Source: Helianthus annuus
Taxonomy: Eukaryota > Streptophyta > Magnoliopsida > Asterales > Asteraceae
Assembly: GCF_002127325.2 (NCBI RefSeq)
Contig: NC_035435.2
Coordinates: 133,340,904 to 133,404,903 of the forward strand
DNA: 64,000 bases
Reading direction: 5' to 3'
Shown in pieces: positions 31,732-43,981 of this stretch. Within the stretch, counting starts at the first letter, position 1. Each line of letters starts with the position of its first letter. The notes under the pieces are model-generated. The model did no database searches. It worked only from the letters and a program-made list of their open reading frames with translations, and was not told the origin of the DNA. A program made the translations under genes and the position numbers.

Positions 31732-32979
31732 TGTAACAAACCTCAAAAAGATCCCACAACAATCCATAATCAAAACCCCGGACACGTGCCGACGAAAACC
31801 AAAAACGAAAAGAGTTAAAAAAAATCATTGTCGCGTGGCGCGATAGTGCCAGATTCTCGGGATGCCACCAGGTGCCACGTGTCGCCACGTGGCAAGGCTA
31901 GGCCTATTGACTCACGCCACCTGAGCTCTAACTAGCACTGCTGAGTGGTCCGATAAGGAGCATTGAGTTTGTCACGTGGCGCGACGGGCCCAAATTTCAC
32001 CTATATAAAGAGCAATTCAAGGGCTTTCAAACTGCAGCAACAAATTTCGCAAATTATTTCTCTAAACCTCTCGTATCTATGTTCCCAAATCACTGTCCCA
32101 ATTCCCGTGTACGAAACCCTAATCACTGAAACGATACCCTGTCGAATTGATTAGAAACCCTAGCAACGAAAAGCAGAAGTTCTGGCAGAATATGGTAAAA
32201 CTTTATACGTTGTGGTTTTGATCTTTGAAGTTTGATTTTGTTTCTTACACTAATACGTGTTACATTGTGTATTTATCTAGGAACCAGGACTTAAACCAAT
32301 GAGGCTTAAAAACCCTAAATTCTGCAATGTGAGTCATTCTCTTTTATCAAATGCTTTCACAATCCTAAATGTTTTCCAATTTTTACCTATATTTACTGTT
32401 TTAAGTCTTTGTATTCTTACCGGAAAACTGTTGTCAGTATGTGGGGTTTTGTATACACTATTTGATAAGCTTCACTAGTTGAGAGAATGATCAACAGTCA
32501 TATGACCGCAGTCACAGGAACTGCCGAGTGACAAATACATTTCGGTAGTTGTAAGATATAAACAAATGTAAAAACTTTTAATGTTGTAATCGTAAGAAAG
32601 TGTCTTTTTATACAATTTTTATACAATTGAATGAACTCGCCAGTATTTTCCGTTGATCAAATGTTTTTAAAACGCGTTTCAGGTGATTTACTGTGAAGAG
32701 AAGGAAAAAGTGCTACAAGGCACTAAAGCTTAAATAAGTGGTTATGTAACCTAAATAAAGTGTGTTTTGCAATCAAGAGTTTGTCCCCGTGAAAATCCTT
32801 TTATGTAAATATAGGTTTTATCCTACAGTTTATGAAATGAAAACTACGATGTTCGAAAACTCTGATATTTTTCCTGGCACCCGGTCCTGATGAAATTTTC
32901 GTTGCTATAATTTTAATAAACACCGGTACCACGTGTGCTGTTCACGACTTCCGTCCAGGGTAGGGTCGGGGTTGTGACA
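31732..32979 (+). mobile_element. 3' LTR of the chromovirus relic (1248 bp)
   Basis: It starts TGTAACAAACC and ends GGGGTTGTGACA. CTATATAAAG at 32001-32010 is a good TATA box for LTR transcription. The next five bases outside are CATAA; the partner duplication is lost with the 5' end. No coding potential. Confidence 0.85.
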
Positions 32980-33018
32980 CATAATTTAAAAAAAAAACTA
33001 GCTTTTAGGCAATTCAAA

Positions 33019-33421
33019 TGTTGATGGATCCTGATGACAAGAGCTTAGTAAATAGTTTAGGTTAGTTGTGTTTGTATTCTTTGTAATATGTCTAAGTGCT
33101 TAGTCGTACTTACATACCTTGGCATTGTTAAGCCAAGTACGCATGTAAGTGGCGTACTTGGGTTGCCAAGCGTACTTAAGCGTGTTCTTTATATATTTGT
33201 TTTGTGTTACAAATTAAGAACTTTTGAGCGATAGTGTTTTCAGAGCTTTGAGTGAGACACTTCTAAACAGTGTTCAGCTTGAAACTAAAAGAGAATTATG
33301 TACATCTTGTGTTTCTACTCGTTTATACTATGATGGTGATTCATGTGTGCGTGTAGCATGGATTCCGCACTTGCTACATGTTGTGTGATCTTGCTTGTCG
33401 ATACTAGTGAGGAACCTATAA
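33019..33421 (+). mobile_element. Ty1/copia-type LTR (about 400 bp), relic
   Basis: The segment starts TGTTGATGGATCC and runs to a primer site at 33423. The exact 3' end has lost the expected CA. Length and primer-site arrangement fit a plant copia 5' LTR. The sequence after the primer site (33435-33600) shows no gag. Inverted words CCAAGTACGC / GCGTACTTGG lie at 33134-33174. Confidence 0.6.
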
Positions 33422-33422
33422 G

Positions 33423-33434
33423 TGGTATCAGAGC
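33423..33434 (+). other. Primer binding site (tRNA-iMet) of the copia relic
   Basis: TGGTATCAGAGC is the standard tRNA-iMet-complementary primer site of plant copia elements. Confidence 0.8.
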
Positions 33435-33599
33435 ATTTACGCTTGATTTGAGTTGTTTCGAGATCATTTTTACACGTTTCTACATCATACACTTCTTATT
33501 TTCATCATTTTTGGACATATTTATTGAAAATGAGTTTTTTAGTTTGTGTTGGTGTTTCTTAAGTGAGTTAGATCGAGTTTGGAGTGTCAGAGTGTTGTT

Positions 33600-34040
33600 T
33601 ACACTATTGTGACCATCCTCCACCTCCGCCATCACCACCACCTTTTTTACCCTCCTCCAACCTCCATCGCCATCGGCACCCCGCCACATGGTTTGTTTGT
33701 CACCAACAACACCACTCACCTTCACCCTCAAAACCGTTCTTCTTCACCACCAAATCACATTATCATTGCCGACAACCATCTCCTATATCGCCACCCCGTT
33801 TCCTCCATCTGCAAATTGATCCCACGCAAATCATTATAGCCGCACCAACACGACCATACGCAACCCAAAAACAACATTGTCATTGTAGTCACCATCGTGA
33901 TTCTGTCGCACACAATCGTTGTTATTGTACACCAACACTATTTCACCGTCACCAAACACCAACTCTCGTAGGTAACCCCCACCGTCTAAATCACTGTCAA
34001 GCTCTGTTGCTAATTATGCCGTCGGGATGGAGAAAGAGAG
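33600..34040. repeat. CCA/CAC-rich low-complexity tract
   Basis: Irregular CCACC/CATCACC sequence whose open frames (His/Pro-rich) are compositional. It resembles the cores of the Mutator-like elements at 17015 and 42702, but no terminal repeats were found around it. Confidence 0.6.
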
Positions 34041-34099
34041 AGACAGGGTGACCGAAGGTGGGAGAGGCAGGGGTGGTCAGAGGTGGGAGATAGGGATGG

Positions 34100-34290
34100 C
34101 AAAAAAAAAAAAAACCCGAGCCCGACGGGTATACCCGAAACATATGGAACGAGTATATCTGAAACCCGATAGGTATGGGTCGGATTTGAGATGGGTTTTA
34201 AAGGGTATGGGATGGGTATGAGATTTGGTGATACCTAGCCCGATTACTCGAAACCACATACCCGATTATCCGAATTATATGTCCTATCAT
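34100..34290. repeat. Diverged GGGTATGGGTCGGAT-type repeat tract
   Basis: Units based on CCCGA, GGGTA and ATACCCGA recur irregularly over about 190 bp in both directions; non-coding. The following 34291-34850 is AT-rich and is the 3' flank of the formin gene. Confidence 0.6.
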
Positions 34291-34852
34291 ATACCCTATA
34301 TTTTTTTTTTATATTTTTATTTTCCCTTAACCCATATCTATTGGTGAGTTATTTTAGTAGGTTCATTATGTTAAAATAATTCTTTTGGACTATGTATTTG
34401 ATATTATTATATATATTTTGTGTTCTGTGAAGTATATAAATACAAATATATAAAAATTATAATGTTATATAAATAATTTATCGTAGTTATATAAATAAAA
34501 GTTATGCAATAATTATAATAGTAAAAAGATGCATTTGGAAATGACATACCATTTTACCAATTTATGAATTTAGGTTCGAGTAACCTAGCTGACTCGTTTT
34601 GGCTTCTTTCATAAATTTACTCCTTTGACCAGTTAGTTAAAGTTGCACATACTACCCCCTTATATAATGCTAAATTATCAAACAGATGATAGAAATGCTA
34701 TACAACTCTATTATTACACCTAACATTATACATGCATTTGGTAATCAGGTCAATGCAGAGAGTATTCCCATTTGGTAAAGTTCATCAAGTAGATATAAGT
34801 AAAGAAAGAAAAAAGAATCATATCTCAGTTGTTCAAAACAAAACTCTACACA

Positions 34853-37800
34853 CTAATCTTCATCTGAACTATCACTGTCCATTCGCCGCCCTAAAATTGC
34901 CGGAAACAACCGTTGACGTTGCTCTTCAAACGGCGACTGGCGAGGTTCAGATGAACCTCCGCCCAATATCTGGTCATCTTTTCGTTGAACCCCGGGTTGC
35001 AACTCGTCATTTTTCGTTTTTGGTGTTCTTACAGGATCACTCTTAACCTCTTTACATACCTTATCCAAAATTATCAAGAAATCGCGAACAATCACAAATA
35101 ATCTCAACCCTTCATCTTTCCCGGAGTTCCCATGAAAATAATCCGTCGTGTTCTTAATCAAAGTTTTTATTCTCTTTTCTTCTTCTTGCATCCATGTAAT
35201 CTCCTTCTCGGCATTCTTCACAAAACTCGCCAAAACTCTCTGAAACTCATCACCGTCGTCTTCTACCTTCTTTAAATCTGTATTTAAAAACTCACGAGCT
35301 TTTACAAGGGCCCGGCCCAAACTTGACACTAAACTGGTGAGCCCATCAGCATCTACAATGGCTGCCTTTTTTACATTATCGAGCTCACCGCTCAAGCTCG
35401 ACACGACTTGAAGCCCAAGCTTGCGATAGCGTTCCTCTGTTTCTTCATGCGAAGATGAAGCTTCTTTGAGAAGATCCTCGGTTTTGAAACTTTTTGATTC
35501 GCGGATTGTTCGCGCAGCTTTTATACCTTCTGACCGGATGATCTCTTGAACCACAAAGTGCAAAAGCGTTGTTTTTCCGTCAATTCCTTTTACGTCGGAT
35601 AACTTCAAGAGTGTATCGAGTTTAAACGCTTGTGCACTCCCACGAAAAGTCCCGTCATTCATACGATTCCCGGTTTTCAAAACAGCTTCTAAGAGTTTGA
35701 GAAATAATCGGCTTTTTCTAAGTTCAACACAAGCAGCCTGTATAGTTTAAAAAAAAAACAAAAAACAATTAGCATAAAAAGAATTTGTTGATTCGGGTTA
35801 TGTTTTATCACTATAGGTAAAAATGGGTCAAAAGTTACCTAAAGAATAAGAGTAAATTGTCATTTTAGTCCCTGAGGTTTGGCCCAAAATGCCACTTTAG
35901 CCCAAAAGTTTTTTCTACACCGGGTTGTCCCTGACGTTTGTTGTTTTTTGTCATTTCCGTCCAACCCACTAACTCTGTCCAAAAATGTCAGTTAACTCAT
36001 TTTTGTAATCTGACCAAAATACCCCCGAGTAAACTAACATTTTTTCAATGGGTTGGACGAAAATGATAAAAAAACAGCAAGCGTTAGGACCCAAAGGAGG
36101 AAAAAAAACTATTTGGACTAAAGTGGCATTTTGGGCCAAACTTCAGGGACTAAAATGGCAATTTACTTAAGAATGAATAAAAGCTCCTATAACATTCTTG
36201 TTTTGGATCAACCGAACCTATTTCGACTAATACAAAAAGTTATCAATTTTGACCCGTTTCCCGTCCTGTTTGGCCCACTCACCATCTCTAATAAACTGTT
36301 TAGGTGCTATAAGATTTGAAGGTTTACCTCTAAAGTTGTGAAAGATTCTTTAACCACTGATTCTTCCTCCTGGAATGTGCACATAAAGAGCAAGGATTCT
36401 AGTCTTTTGAAAGCAAATGGTATTTCGATTAACATTTTTAAAAACCGTTCTGCGGTTCCAAGATGAGAAAGATCCCCGTTGTACATTCTCAACTTTAGTT
36501 CTTCATCGGGAGTTGGTGCCGTTTTTATTAGTGTTTGAAGAAGTTCCGCCGGTAGCTCGTTTCCTAATTCAATTCACACAAGTTAAAAAAAAATCACATA
36601 TATATCGATTATGTATATATAGAAAAAATGAAAAATTACCTTCTTTTAGTGCATAACGGATTTCTTCAGTTGTCACGTTAAGTGCTCTTAATTGAATAGA
36701 CAAATTTTGAGCCTTTTTTGGATCGATGATTTGAATGTACTGGAAAGTAGGATCTTGTGATGCAGAGTTCTTCCTGGTGTGATCTTTGTTTTTATCGGTG
36801 GCGTTATATCCAAATAAAGTTTCTATCATTTCTTCACTAAACCTGTTAATTAACAATTTAATCATGTTATGTCATCTTAATTCTTACCATATATGAATAT
36901 ATAGCGTCACGAAGGTAGAAAAAAATATAGAACTTACTGAAACGAGCCCGATTTGATCTGATGCCAAACCATCGATTGATCGGGGTTAGCCATAACCTTA
37001 TCCCAAAAGAACGGTTTTAGCTTAGCTTTCGAAGCATCGGTGTCATCACCGCTGGATTGACTAGATCCCTCTGGCGGGCGTGGCGGTCTTAGACCGGAAC
37101 CTGGTGGTCGTGGCGGAAGTGCACCACCTGGTGGAGGAGGCGGGCGTGGACCTGCAGGCTTCAACGGTGGTGGACCTGGTGGTGGTGGCGGTCCTCCTCT
37201 AGGTGGCGGTGGAGGCGGTGGCCCTCCTTTAGGTGGCGGTGAAGGTGGCGGACCAGCGGCAGTAGGAGGTTTCGGTGCAGGAGGTGGTGGTGGAGCTGCA
37301 GATGGAGTAGCGGCAGCTACATTCACAGGCAACAATTTAGACGATTCCACCCTTCCTGGCGGAGGCCGTAATGACGATTCTACCCTTCCTGGTGGAGGCC
37401 GTAATGACGATTCTACCCTTCCTTGCATAGTCTGCAAAGGGATACCTACCGGAATCTTAGAATCCATTTTCTGCATGTTTGAGTTACCGTATAACGATTC
37501 ATTCCCCGTATTCGCATAATTGTGCACCGGGCTGTTTAAACTGTACGACGGTTTATACGAACCACCTGAAACATTACAACTAACTCAATACAAAAACAAC
37601 CAAACAACCTTAAACTAAAACAACTCCCAAACATAACATAACATACCGTTATGCTCACTCATACTCGAGCTAAGTAAATGCGCCTCATCATTCTGCCGAC
37701 GCCCCTTACCACAATGCCTCACATAACAAAAGAAGAGCAATGCAGCAAGCATAAAAGTCACGGTAGCAGTAACAACAACCGCAATAATAATCTTCTTATG

Positions 37801-38504
37801 CGTATCACTATTCCCATTACCCGACTGCACATTAGCACCCGACCCTGTAGGCGCTTGCGTAGCTTGCGTAGTCTTACCTGTATTACGATCATTCGGTATC
37901 ACAGGAAAAAATGGAGTACTAGGAGGCCTTATAACAGGAGCCTCCACCGGTGAAGGGCTGGGACTTGGGCTAGGACCGGGGCTAAGAGCCGGTGCATCGG
38001 ATTCGGCTAGCCTACGGGTTCTACGCGCAAAGTTATCACCTAGTGAAAAATACTGTAAATAGTCTATATACCATGTACTAGAATGTTCTGTCTCTCCTGA
38101 TTCAGGTACAGCAACATTTTTAGCATTTAAACAATCAAGAATTGTTTTCTTGACATACAGATCTTGAAAAGCTAAAGACTTCAGTATCCTATCTTGTTCG
38201 AAAAGGGTTTCATGATTGCTAACTTTAAGATCTTGTAAGCCTTCAATAATACTCATCAACTCTGTTTCACAATTATCCCAAATTAAACCCACCTGCAATC
38301 AGTTAACTTTATCAGATCCCAATCAACAAAACTTCAAACAAACATCATTATTTATTAAAAACATCATACCGTATCTTTGTCAATCAGATATTCTGGATCG
38401 ATGTTGGTTCTTGAAGTTACCGTCAAAGGCAAAATCAAAACAATAATCGCTATAAACGAAACCATTTGAAGAGTATGAGCACCCATTGGTTTAACTATGA
38501 CCAT
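34853..38504 (-). CDS. Class I formin-like protein (FH1-FH2), six exons
   Basis: Exons: 38504-38370, 38292-37647, 37565-36938, 36842-36640, 36563-36328, 35737-34853; all introns are GT-AG and the joined frame (2733 nt) gives 910 residues without a stop. The protein nucleates and bundles actin at the plasma membrane. Residues about 1-31 are a signal peptide ([12 protein letters not shown]). About 45-140 is a helical extracellular domain ([17 protein letters not shown]) of a kind seen in some plant formins. A Ser/Pro wall-facing spacer follows, then one membrane span at about 211-235 ([11 protein letters not shown]...) and a basic stop-transfer RHCGKGRR. Residues about 300-435 are a poly-Pro FH1 for profilin-actin. 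The FH2 starts near 441 ([13 protein letters not shown]) and includes GNRMNDGT and [18 protein letters not shown]. The start ATG 38504 is in frame with two later Met codons, and the first is the simplest choice. An acidic SDSSDED ends the protein. Intron 5 carries a MITE. The exact paralogue is not assigned. Confidence 0.95.
35850..36167. mobile_element. Mutator-like MITE in formin intron 5 (318 bp)
   Basis: Left end GTAAATTGTCATTTTAGTCC and the inverted right end GTAAATTGCCATTTTAGTCC continue alike through GGTTTGGCCCAAAATGCC for about 50 bp. Flanking AAGAATAA and AAGAATGAA suggest an imperfect 8-9 bp duplication. It lies well inside the intron, away from both splice sites. Confidence 0.85.
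37345..37430. repeat. 33-bp in-frame tandem repeat in the formin gene
   Basis: Two and a half copies of a 33-bp unit encode [22 protein letters not shown] and GRVESS just before the FH1 region. The unit length keeps the frame, so copy number can vary without damage. Confidence 0.9.
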
Positions 38505-39579
38505 CTCATAAATACATCATATCCGATTTGAAAAACATGAAAACAGAGAGCTCAAATTCTTCAAACCCACTGGGGATTATTCAAAAGTGTTGTCTTGTAA
38601 GCACGCAAATCGAGAAATCTTGGACGAATTGAGCGTCAATTTGTTGAAGAAAACGTGAAGTTGTTGTAATTCGGGAGATCGAGTAGCTAGGGTTTGATAC
38701 AGAGTGATTGAATATATTCGGTGAAGATGAAGGAAGATTTGGGGAATTCTTTTGGTCTTCTTTCAAAGGTATACTGCTAGGCCGCCAGAATTAACAAAGG
38801 TTTTTGCTTTGAGTTGTTAAAAAAGTTAAAAAAAGAAGTATTTACAATAATTGTCCCTGGACTATATTGGATTTTCATGTAATGTCATTGAATGAAGCTT
38901 TTATTGGTTTTGGTCCTTGTAACCTTGTTACTTGTATTGTTCCCTTCAAGAGAGTTAATATTGTACTTTTTAAGTCTATTTTGATGAAACAAAATGTGTA
39001 CGATTTCGTGTACTTAGATGTATGGGTTAAATGTGTATCAAGTATTTATGACGACCTACTGTATGTACTTTAACTGGTGTTGATGGGAGATCTCGAGGTT
39101 GAAATCTCAACCGACAAATTCTTATTGCCTACAATATATTGCATTTGTATAAAGTAGATGATGATGATGTTAGTAACAGCATTAACTTCTTTGGCATAAC
39201 ATATTAAGGCCAATTGTATATGACTATGTGTAGGTGATGAAAGTACCTTTTGAATTGATTTGGACGTAAAGATGGATTTATTATCGTATCAGGATGGTGT
39301 TAGATGTTTTAAACTCTTAAAGTGAACTTTTTTTAACCTGAATATTTTTCCTCCTATGTTGGTCGGATTGATGATTGAGGTATACACATCATCTTCTTTA
39401 CATAATTACTCACGCATTCACTTACTCAATATTTATAAAAAAAAAAAAAAAAAAACTAATCAGGAAAATTTATTACATCATACCTAAATTTTTCTATAGT
39501 TGTGTTATTATACCTATATCATATGCGAGATGGAGAGAGTAGCAATGAATAGACATGGACTTGGAATGGTGTTGGCTAT
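38505..39579. other. Formin 5' flank and spacer
   Basis: The first 200-280 bp, purine/pyrimidine-skewed, would be the 5' UTR and core promoter of the minus-strand formin gene; I could not name a clear TATA box. The remainder (38800-39579) is AT-rich with an A run near 39431 and no gene. Confidence 0.45.
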
Positions 39580-39735
39580 CAGTGGCGTATCCAGAAATTA
39601 TTTTCTAGTGTGCGAATAAGGGGTTTAATCAAAATTTCAAGGGGTGCGATCAGGATTTTACCCTGTAAAATACACTAAATTTTTTTTCCAAATGATGCGC
39701 CCGCTCACCCAACTCTCTACCTAGGTCCGCCCCTG
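39580..39735. mobile_element. hAT-type MITE (156 bp, TSD TTGGCTAT)
   Basis: Start CAGTGGCGTATCC and inverted end CAGGGGCGGACC. A perfect 8-bp duplication TTGGCTAT flanks it at 39572-39579 and 39736-39743. A second member is at 49472-49629. Confidence 0.93.
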
Positions 39736-40097
39736 TTGGCTATGACTAAAATATATAAACTAACCAAGGATCAAAACGTGTAATGTAACCAAACATGAAG
39801 GATGAAAATGTAATATGTTGTAAAAGAGCTTTTGAGAATGATTCGCCTTTTTGGATGATGAAAAGAAATGGCATTAACGCGTAAAGAGGCCGGTCTACGC
39901 AAGCGACCCTACCATCTATTTAGACCGTTTCACAGGTAAATATTAAAATAACACGACAGCATGTTGTATTCCCACTAAAATCTAAGAATTGTCTTGAGGG
40001 CTCCACCCTGGCCGTGTTATATATCGATTCAACTTACGATATATTGTTTTCTTTGATACAACACGAAAATAATATTACCTTTATTATTATAAGGGGA

Positions 40098-40583
40098 GGG
40101 GGTGGTCACTAGTGCTAGAATTCTATCACTCACAAGCACCAACAAGTTCCGTCATGTCATCAACCATTTTTTCATCACTCACAATCTTTTTTAGTGGGGG
40201 TGGTCATCACTCACCACCACACCCAACAATTTCCCCCCAACCAACAATACACTCACAAAAAAAAACATCACGCGTTGTAAAAATAACGAAATTGGATTTT
40301 CGTTATATATTAACGCGTTATACATTAAGGTCGGGGTGGGGATTTTGAACTTCCACGCGTTATACAATTGTTCCGTTATACAATCACGGGGTCCTCCCAA
40401 CCGCCGAGGTGATCCCACCTCGCAGACCGCCACCCAGCAAGCCTGAGTCTGGGGGTAAATCCGCTATCGTAGGGGCATTGGGAACGAGTAAGACTCGAAC
40501 CTGCCACCTCCGGGTTAGAATGCGGGCTGGTGACCATTGGGCTGACACCCAATAATTACGTTATACAATCACGGTACCACCCC
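40098..40583. mobile_element. Possible GGGGTGGT-ended MITE hosting a SINE
   Basis: Left GGGGGTGGTCACT and right ACCACCCC (inverted GGGGTGGT) bracket about 300 bp of non-coding sequence, once the SINE at 40390-40558 is removed, with repeated ACGCGTTATACA words. The target duplication is unclear, so the call is tentative. Confidence 0.4.
40390..40558 (-). mobile_element. tRNA-derived SINE (169 bp, 16-bp TSD)
   Basis: The minus strand carries an A-box-like CAGCCCAATGG and a B-box-like GGTTCGAGTCT. The 16-bp duplication CGTTATACAATCACGG flanks it exactly at 40374-40389 and 40559-40574. The 3' end (GGTTGGGAGGACC) has no A tail. Confidence 0.85.
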
Positions 40584-41153
40584 GTTGACTCTAAACGATC
40601 AAGGCTTAGATTTAAAAATATTTTAAGTTAAAACTGAAATAATAAAAGGGACTGAAAAATGATATCGATTGTTTATTGAGTAGCGAAGAACACGTTAGTT
40701 ACTATACAAGTATTTAAACTAGAAATAAATAATAACTAACGAACAAACTTAAAATTATAAGATAAATCAAATAATAATGTATGTAATAGATAATAAATTT
40801 GACTAAAAATACAATTGATATTAAAAAAAATGAAAATTGTTCATTTAGCCCTTGAGCTCGAATGAGTTTATTTAAGTTTAGACTGGGCTGCTAACCAAAC
40901 TTCGTTATAGTTCATGAAAATATAAGAAACTCAACTATTAAACAGACATCAAACTCGATTCTAAAAATAATTAAGAAAAAACTGTTTAGATCTGAGTTTA
41001 GTAGTTTATCTTGTTTATGAAGTAAAACCCAAAAAATCATATTGATAAAGTGATCCTTTTAACACCCTTGTATGTGTACATGTACATACAATTTAATGAT
41101 AAACGTTATATATACTAATACACATATAGATACAAATGATGATTAAGGAACCC
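40584..41153. other. Unassigned AT-rich spacer
   Basis: No gene, inverted terminal repeat or other feature is visible. Confidence 0.5.
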
Positions 41154-41161
41154 AGTATAAT

Positions 41162-42210
41162 CAGGGGCGGACTCAAGCTCAGCTCAAGGTGGGCGGGCGC
41201 ACCCCCAGGGAAAAAAAAATTAGTGCTAAGTTCCGTGGAAAATCTCGTCCGCACCCCTTGGAATTTTTCGTCCGCACCCCTTGAAATTTTTCGACCGCAC
41301 CCCTTGAAATTTTTCGTCCGCACCCATTAGGTAAAAAGTGTTATCAATTTATATTTTAAATTTTTTTTAGTAAACTCTTATTAAAAAAAATACTACCTAA
41401 ATTATATAACTTTTAATACCTAACTAACTAAACCCAAATACCCATACCTTTACCCACTTATAATTCCTAACTAGCTAGCCCACTTAGTCTTAGCTCATTA
41501 ACCAAACCCAACAATATTTCAAACTATAATAAAATAATTAAAGCCCAAAACCTTTAGAAATTCTCTTCCGCTCTCTCTCTCTCTCTCTCTTGCGTCCCTG
41601 CACTGCCAACGAACAACATCATCCAGCGACAACAGTCCAGCAGCCGACGACCACCATACCACCGTCGTTAGACACCAAATCTAACCGGAATCCGAACACG
41701 GGTAAGTTTCTTTGTTATTTTGATGATTTTGGTTGATATTATAGGAGAAAAAAGAGTAATAAAGTTGTTAAATAGGTTTGAAATTTTGTGTGTTTTGGCG
41801 TTGTTTAGATGATTTTTAGGGTGATTACATTGTTTATATATTTTTAGGGTGATTACAACTTACGTTATGATTTATAAGGCTTGAATAGTTGAAAATTAAA
41901 ATTGAAATATTATGTTATGGAGCGATGAACTTATGGTATATAGAGAAAGAATTACTTAAGAAATTAGCTTTAGATGATTTTTGGATAGATTTCAAAAAAT
42001 GAAAACCCGTAGAGCGTCGACGTTTTAAATATTTTTGTAACAAGGTTTGACATGTTTTTGATGGTTATATAAATTTAGTTTGATGTTTGTTTGTTTTACA
42101 TGACCGGACCCGACTCGATACAAACCGATTTTTTTACTTATATACCTAGGGACCTAAAATTTTTAAAAATGTTCCGCACCCCTATGGAAAAATTTCTGAG
42201 TCCGTCACTG
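41162..42210. mobile_element. hAT element, deleted (1049 bp)
   Basis: Start CAGGGGCGGACTC and inverted end CAGTGACGGACTC. Flanks AGTATAAT (41154-41161) and AGTATAAC (42211-42218) are an 8-bp duplication with one change. Inside are a four-copy tandem repeat (41249-41330), a CT run (about 41571-41590) and, near 41700, a splice-donor-like GGTAAGTTTC after a short leader. This could be the 5' end of a lost transposase gene; no transposase domain remains. Confidence 0.87.
41249..41330. repeat. Four-copy 24-bp tandem repeat
   Basis: Units beginning TCCGCACCCCTT and continuing GAAATTTTTCG recur four times near the left end of the hAT element. The same CCGCACCCCT word recurs near its right end (42175), as expected for subterminal transposase sites. 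Confidence 0.85.
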
Positions 42211-42692
42211 AGTATAACATATACGCTACGTTGACTGAACTACTATATAATTATAAACTACTATATAATTATAAACAAGATAATAATAACTCATTTGCTT
42301 ATAATTGTGTCACTAACGAAACATCAAATGTGTTAATTAAGCCTCAAATTGAGAATAGAAGTTGGGAGGTTACTTCCAAGGGAATTCAAGGGTAAGAGAA
42401 CAAGGACTTCGAGAACTTTATAGACTTGGTCTCCTTGCTTATTTTGATATTTCATTACTATATATTTTCTTCGTAGCAATTTGGTCTCCGTGATTATTTT
42501 ATTTTATTTGGTATTTATTCTCAATTTTGCAATCAAGTCTTTTATTTTTTATTGCTAGAGCACTAACTCGTGTACCTCGTAAACACCTTTTTAGAAAGAA
42601 AAAAAAAATACATCAATTAAGTGATTAATCATATAGAATGATTACATCACATAAATCAAATTATCAATTTGTCATTAACTAAAGGTAAGTTT
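42211..42692. other. Unassigned spacer between hAT and Mutator-like elements
   Basis: AT-rich sequence with no gene. Confidence 0.5.
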
Positions 42693-42701
42693 AAGTTCAA
42701 A

Positions 42702-43981
42702 GAGTTAATTACGTTTTTCGTTCATATGGTTTGTCAGAAATCGCAATTTCAGTACATTAGTTTAAAAATTGTCATTTTAGTCCCTGTGGTTTCACTTTGG
42801 TAACTATTTCAGTCCACCTTCGTTAATGCCATTCAATTATTCTGTTAGTTTATATAAAATGACCATAATGCCCCTGTTATTAAAGGTAAAATATAAATAT
42901 ATAAAGGGCTAAATTGTCAAACCAAGAAGTTGAGGGGCTATTTTTTTAACATGTTGTTTAATCACCATAATTAATGTCTCTCTCTTTGTAGAAACACACA
43001 ACAAACTACAAACCGATATTACACCACCCACACCACTGCCACCACCAGACCATACAACCCCCACCACCAAACAGCACTCGTTACCACCCACCTCCACCAC
43101 ACACAACCATCGCCACACACCACCACCATCCCCATCACACAACCACCACACCACAGCCACCTCCGCCACACGCCACACGCCTCCGCCACACGTCACACAC
43201 TTCCGCCACACACCACCACTATCCCCATCACACAACCACCACACCACAACGCGAGTTATCTCCAAAATTAGAAGACTCTATTACTTTGTTGAGTATAAAA
43301 ATCTAAGAACCCTAAAAAGGGCCCATATCAATTCGTAAAATTCGTATTCAATCATAACAATTAACCCTTGAGACAATGGGGCTTTTGTTCAGAAAGAAGA
43401 GATGAGTAATATGGTATAATTATTACCTCAAATGGTGCTCGGAGGAGTTGGCCGGAGACTAAAGGTGGCGGCGATTTAGATAATTCAGTGAGTTTGCCGG
43501 ATTTCAAAGGTGGAGATTTGGATATTCCGGCAATTTGTGGATGCTTCAATTATTTGTTGATGATTGCTTTAATTGTAAGGTGCATTGTTTGAACATTATT
43601 CATGGTTCATTCTTTTTTTTTTTTTACTTTAGGTAACCCATCAATGAGTTCATCATTTTCGAATCGTCAGAGAAGATGACCGGAAAACCTTGGGGTCGTC
43701 GGAGAAGATGACCGGAAAACTGCAGTGGGGGCAACTTTGTGAAGTGGGACCCACCTTTAATTGTTTTAAAGTTTGATAATTTTATAATTTTATATATTAG
43801 TTTTTTACAGGCCAATTTAGTCATTTCATCGAATCTTAACAGAATAAATAAACAGCGTTAAGCGAGTGGACTGAAATAGTTACGAAAGTGAAACCATGGG
43901 GACTGAAATGACAATTTTTAAACTTATGGACTGAAATAATAATTTTTGACAAATCATAGGGACAAAAAATATAATTAACTC
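42702..43981. mobile_element. Mutator-like non-autonomous element, long TIRs (1280 bp, TSD AAGTTCAAA)
   Basis: The ends start GAGTTAATTA and are alike for about 150 bp in inverted order (TTGTCAGAAAT / ATTTTTGACAA, TCATTTTAGTCCC / GGGGACTGAAATGA, GAAACCAT, GTAACTATTTCAGTCCAC). A perfect 9-bp duplication AAGTTCAAA lies at 42693-42701 and 43982-43990. The core has CCACCA-rich sequence (43010-43250) and GCCGGAGA/GTCGGAGAAGATGACCGG words (43450-43720). No transposase is seen. Confidence 0.93.

Noticed and set aside
33584..34051. 155-codon Pro/His-rich frame
   Set aside because: CCA-rich low-complexity DNA with two overlapping open frames, no domain and no supporting splice context.
40440..40545. 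Possible tRNA gene on the minus strand
   Set aside because: A and B boxes belong to a SINE with a 16-bp target duplication; the anticodon and acceptor stems do not form.
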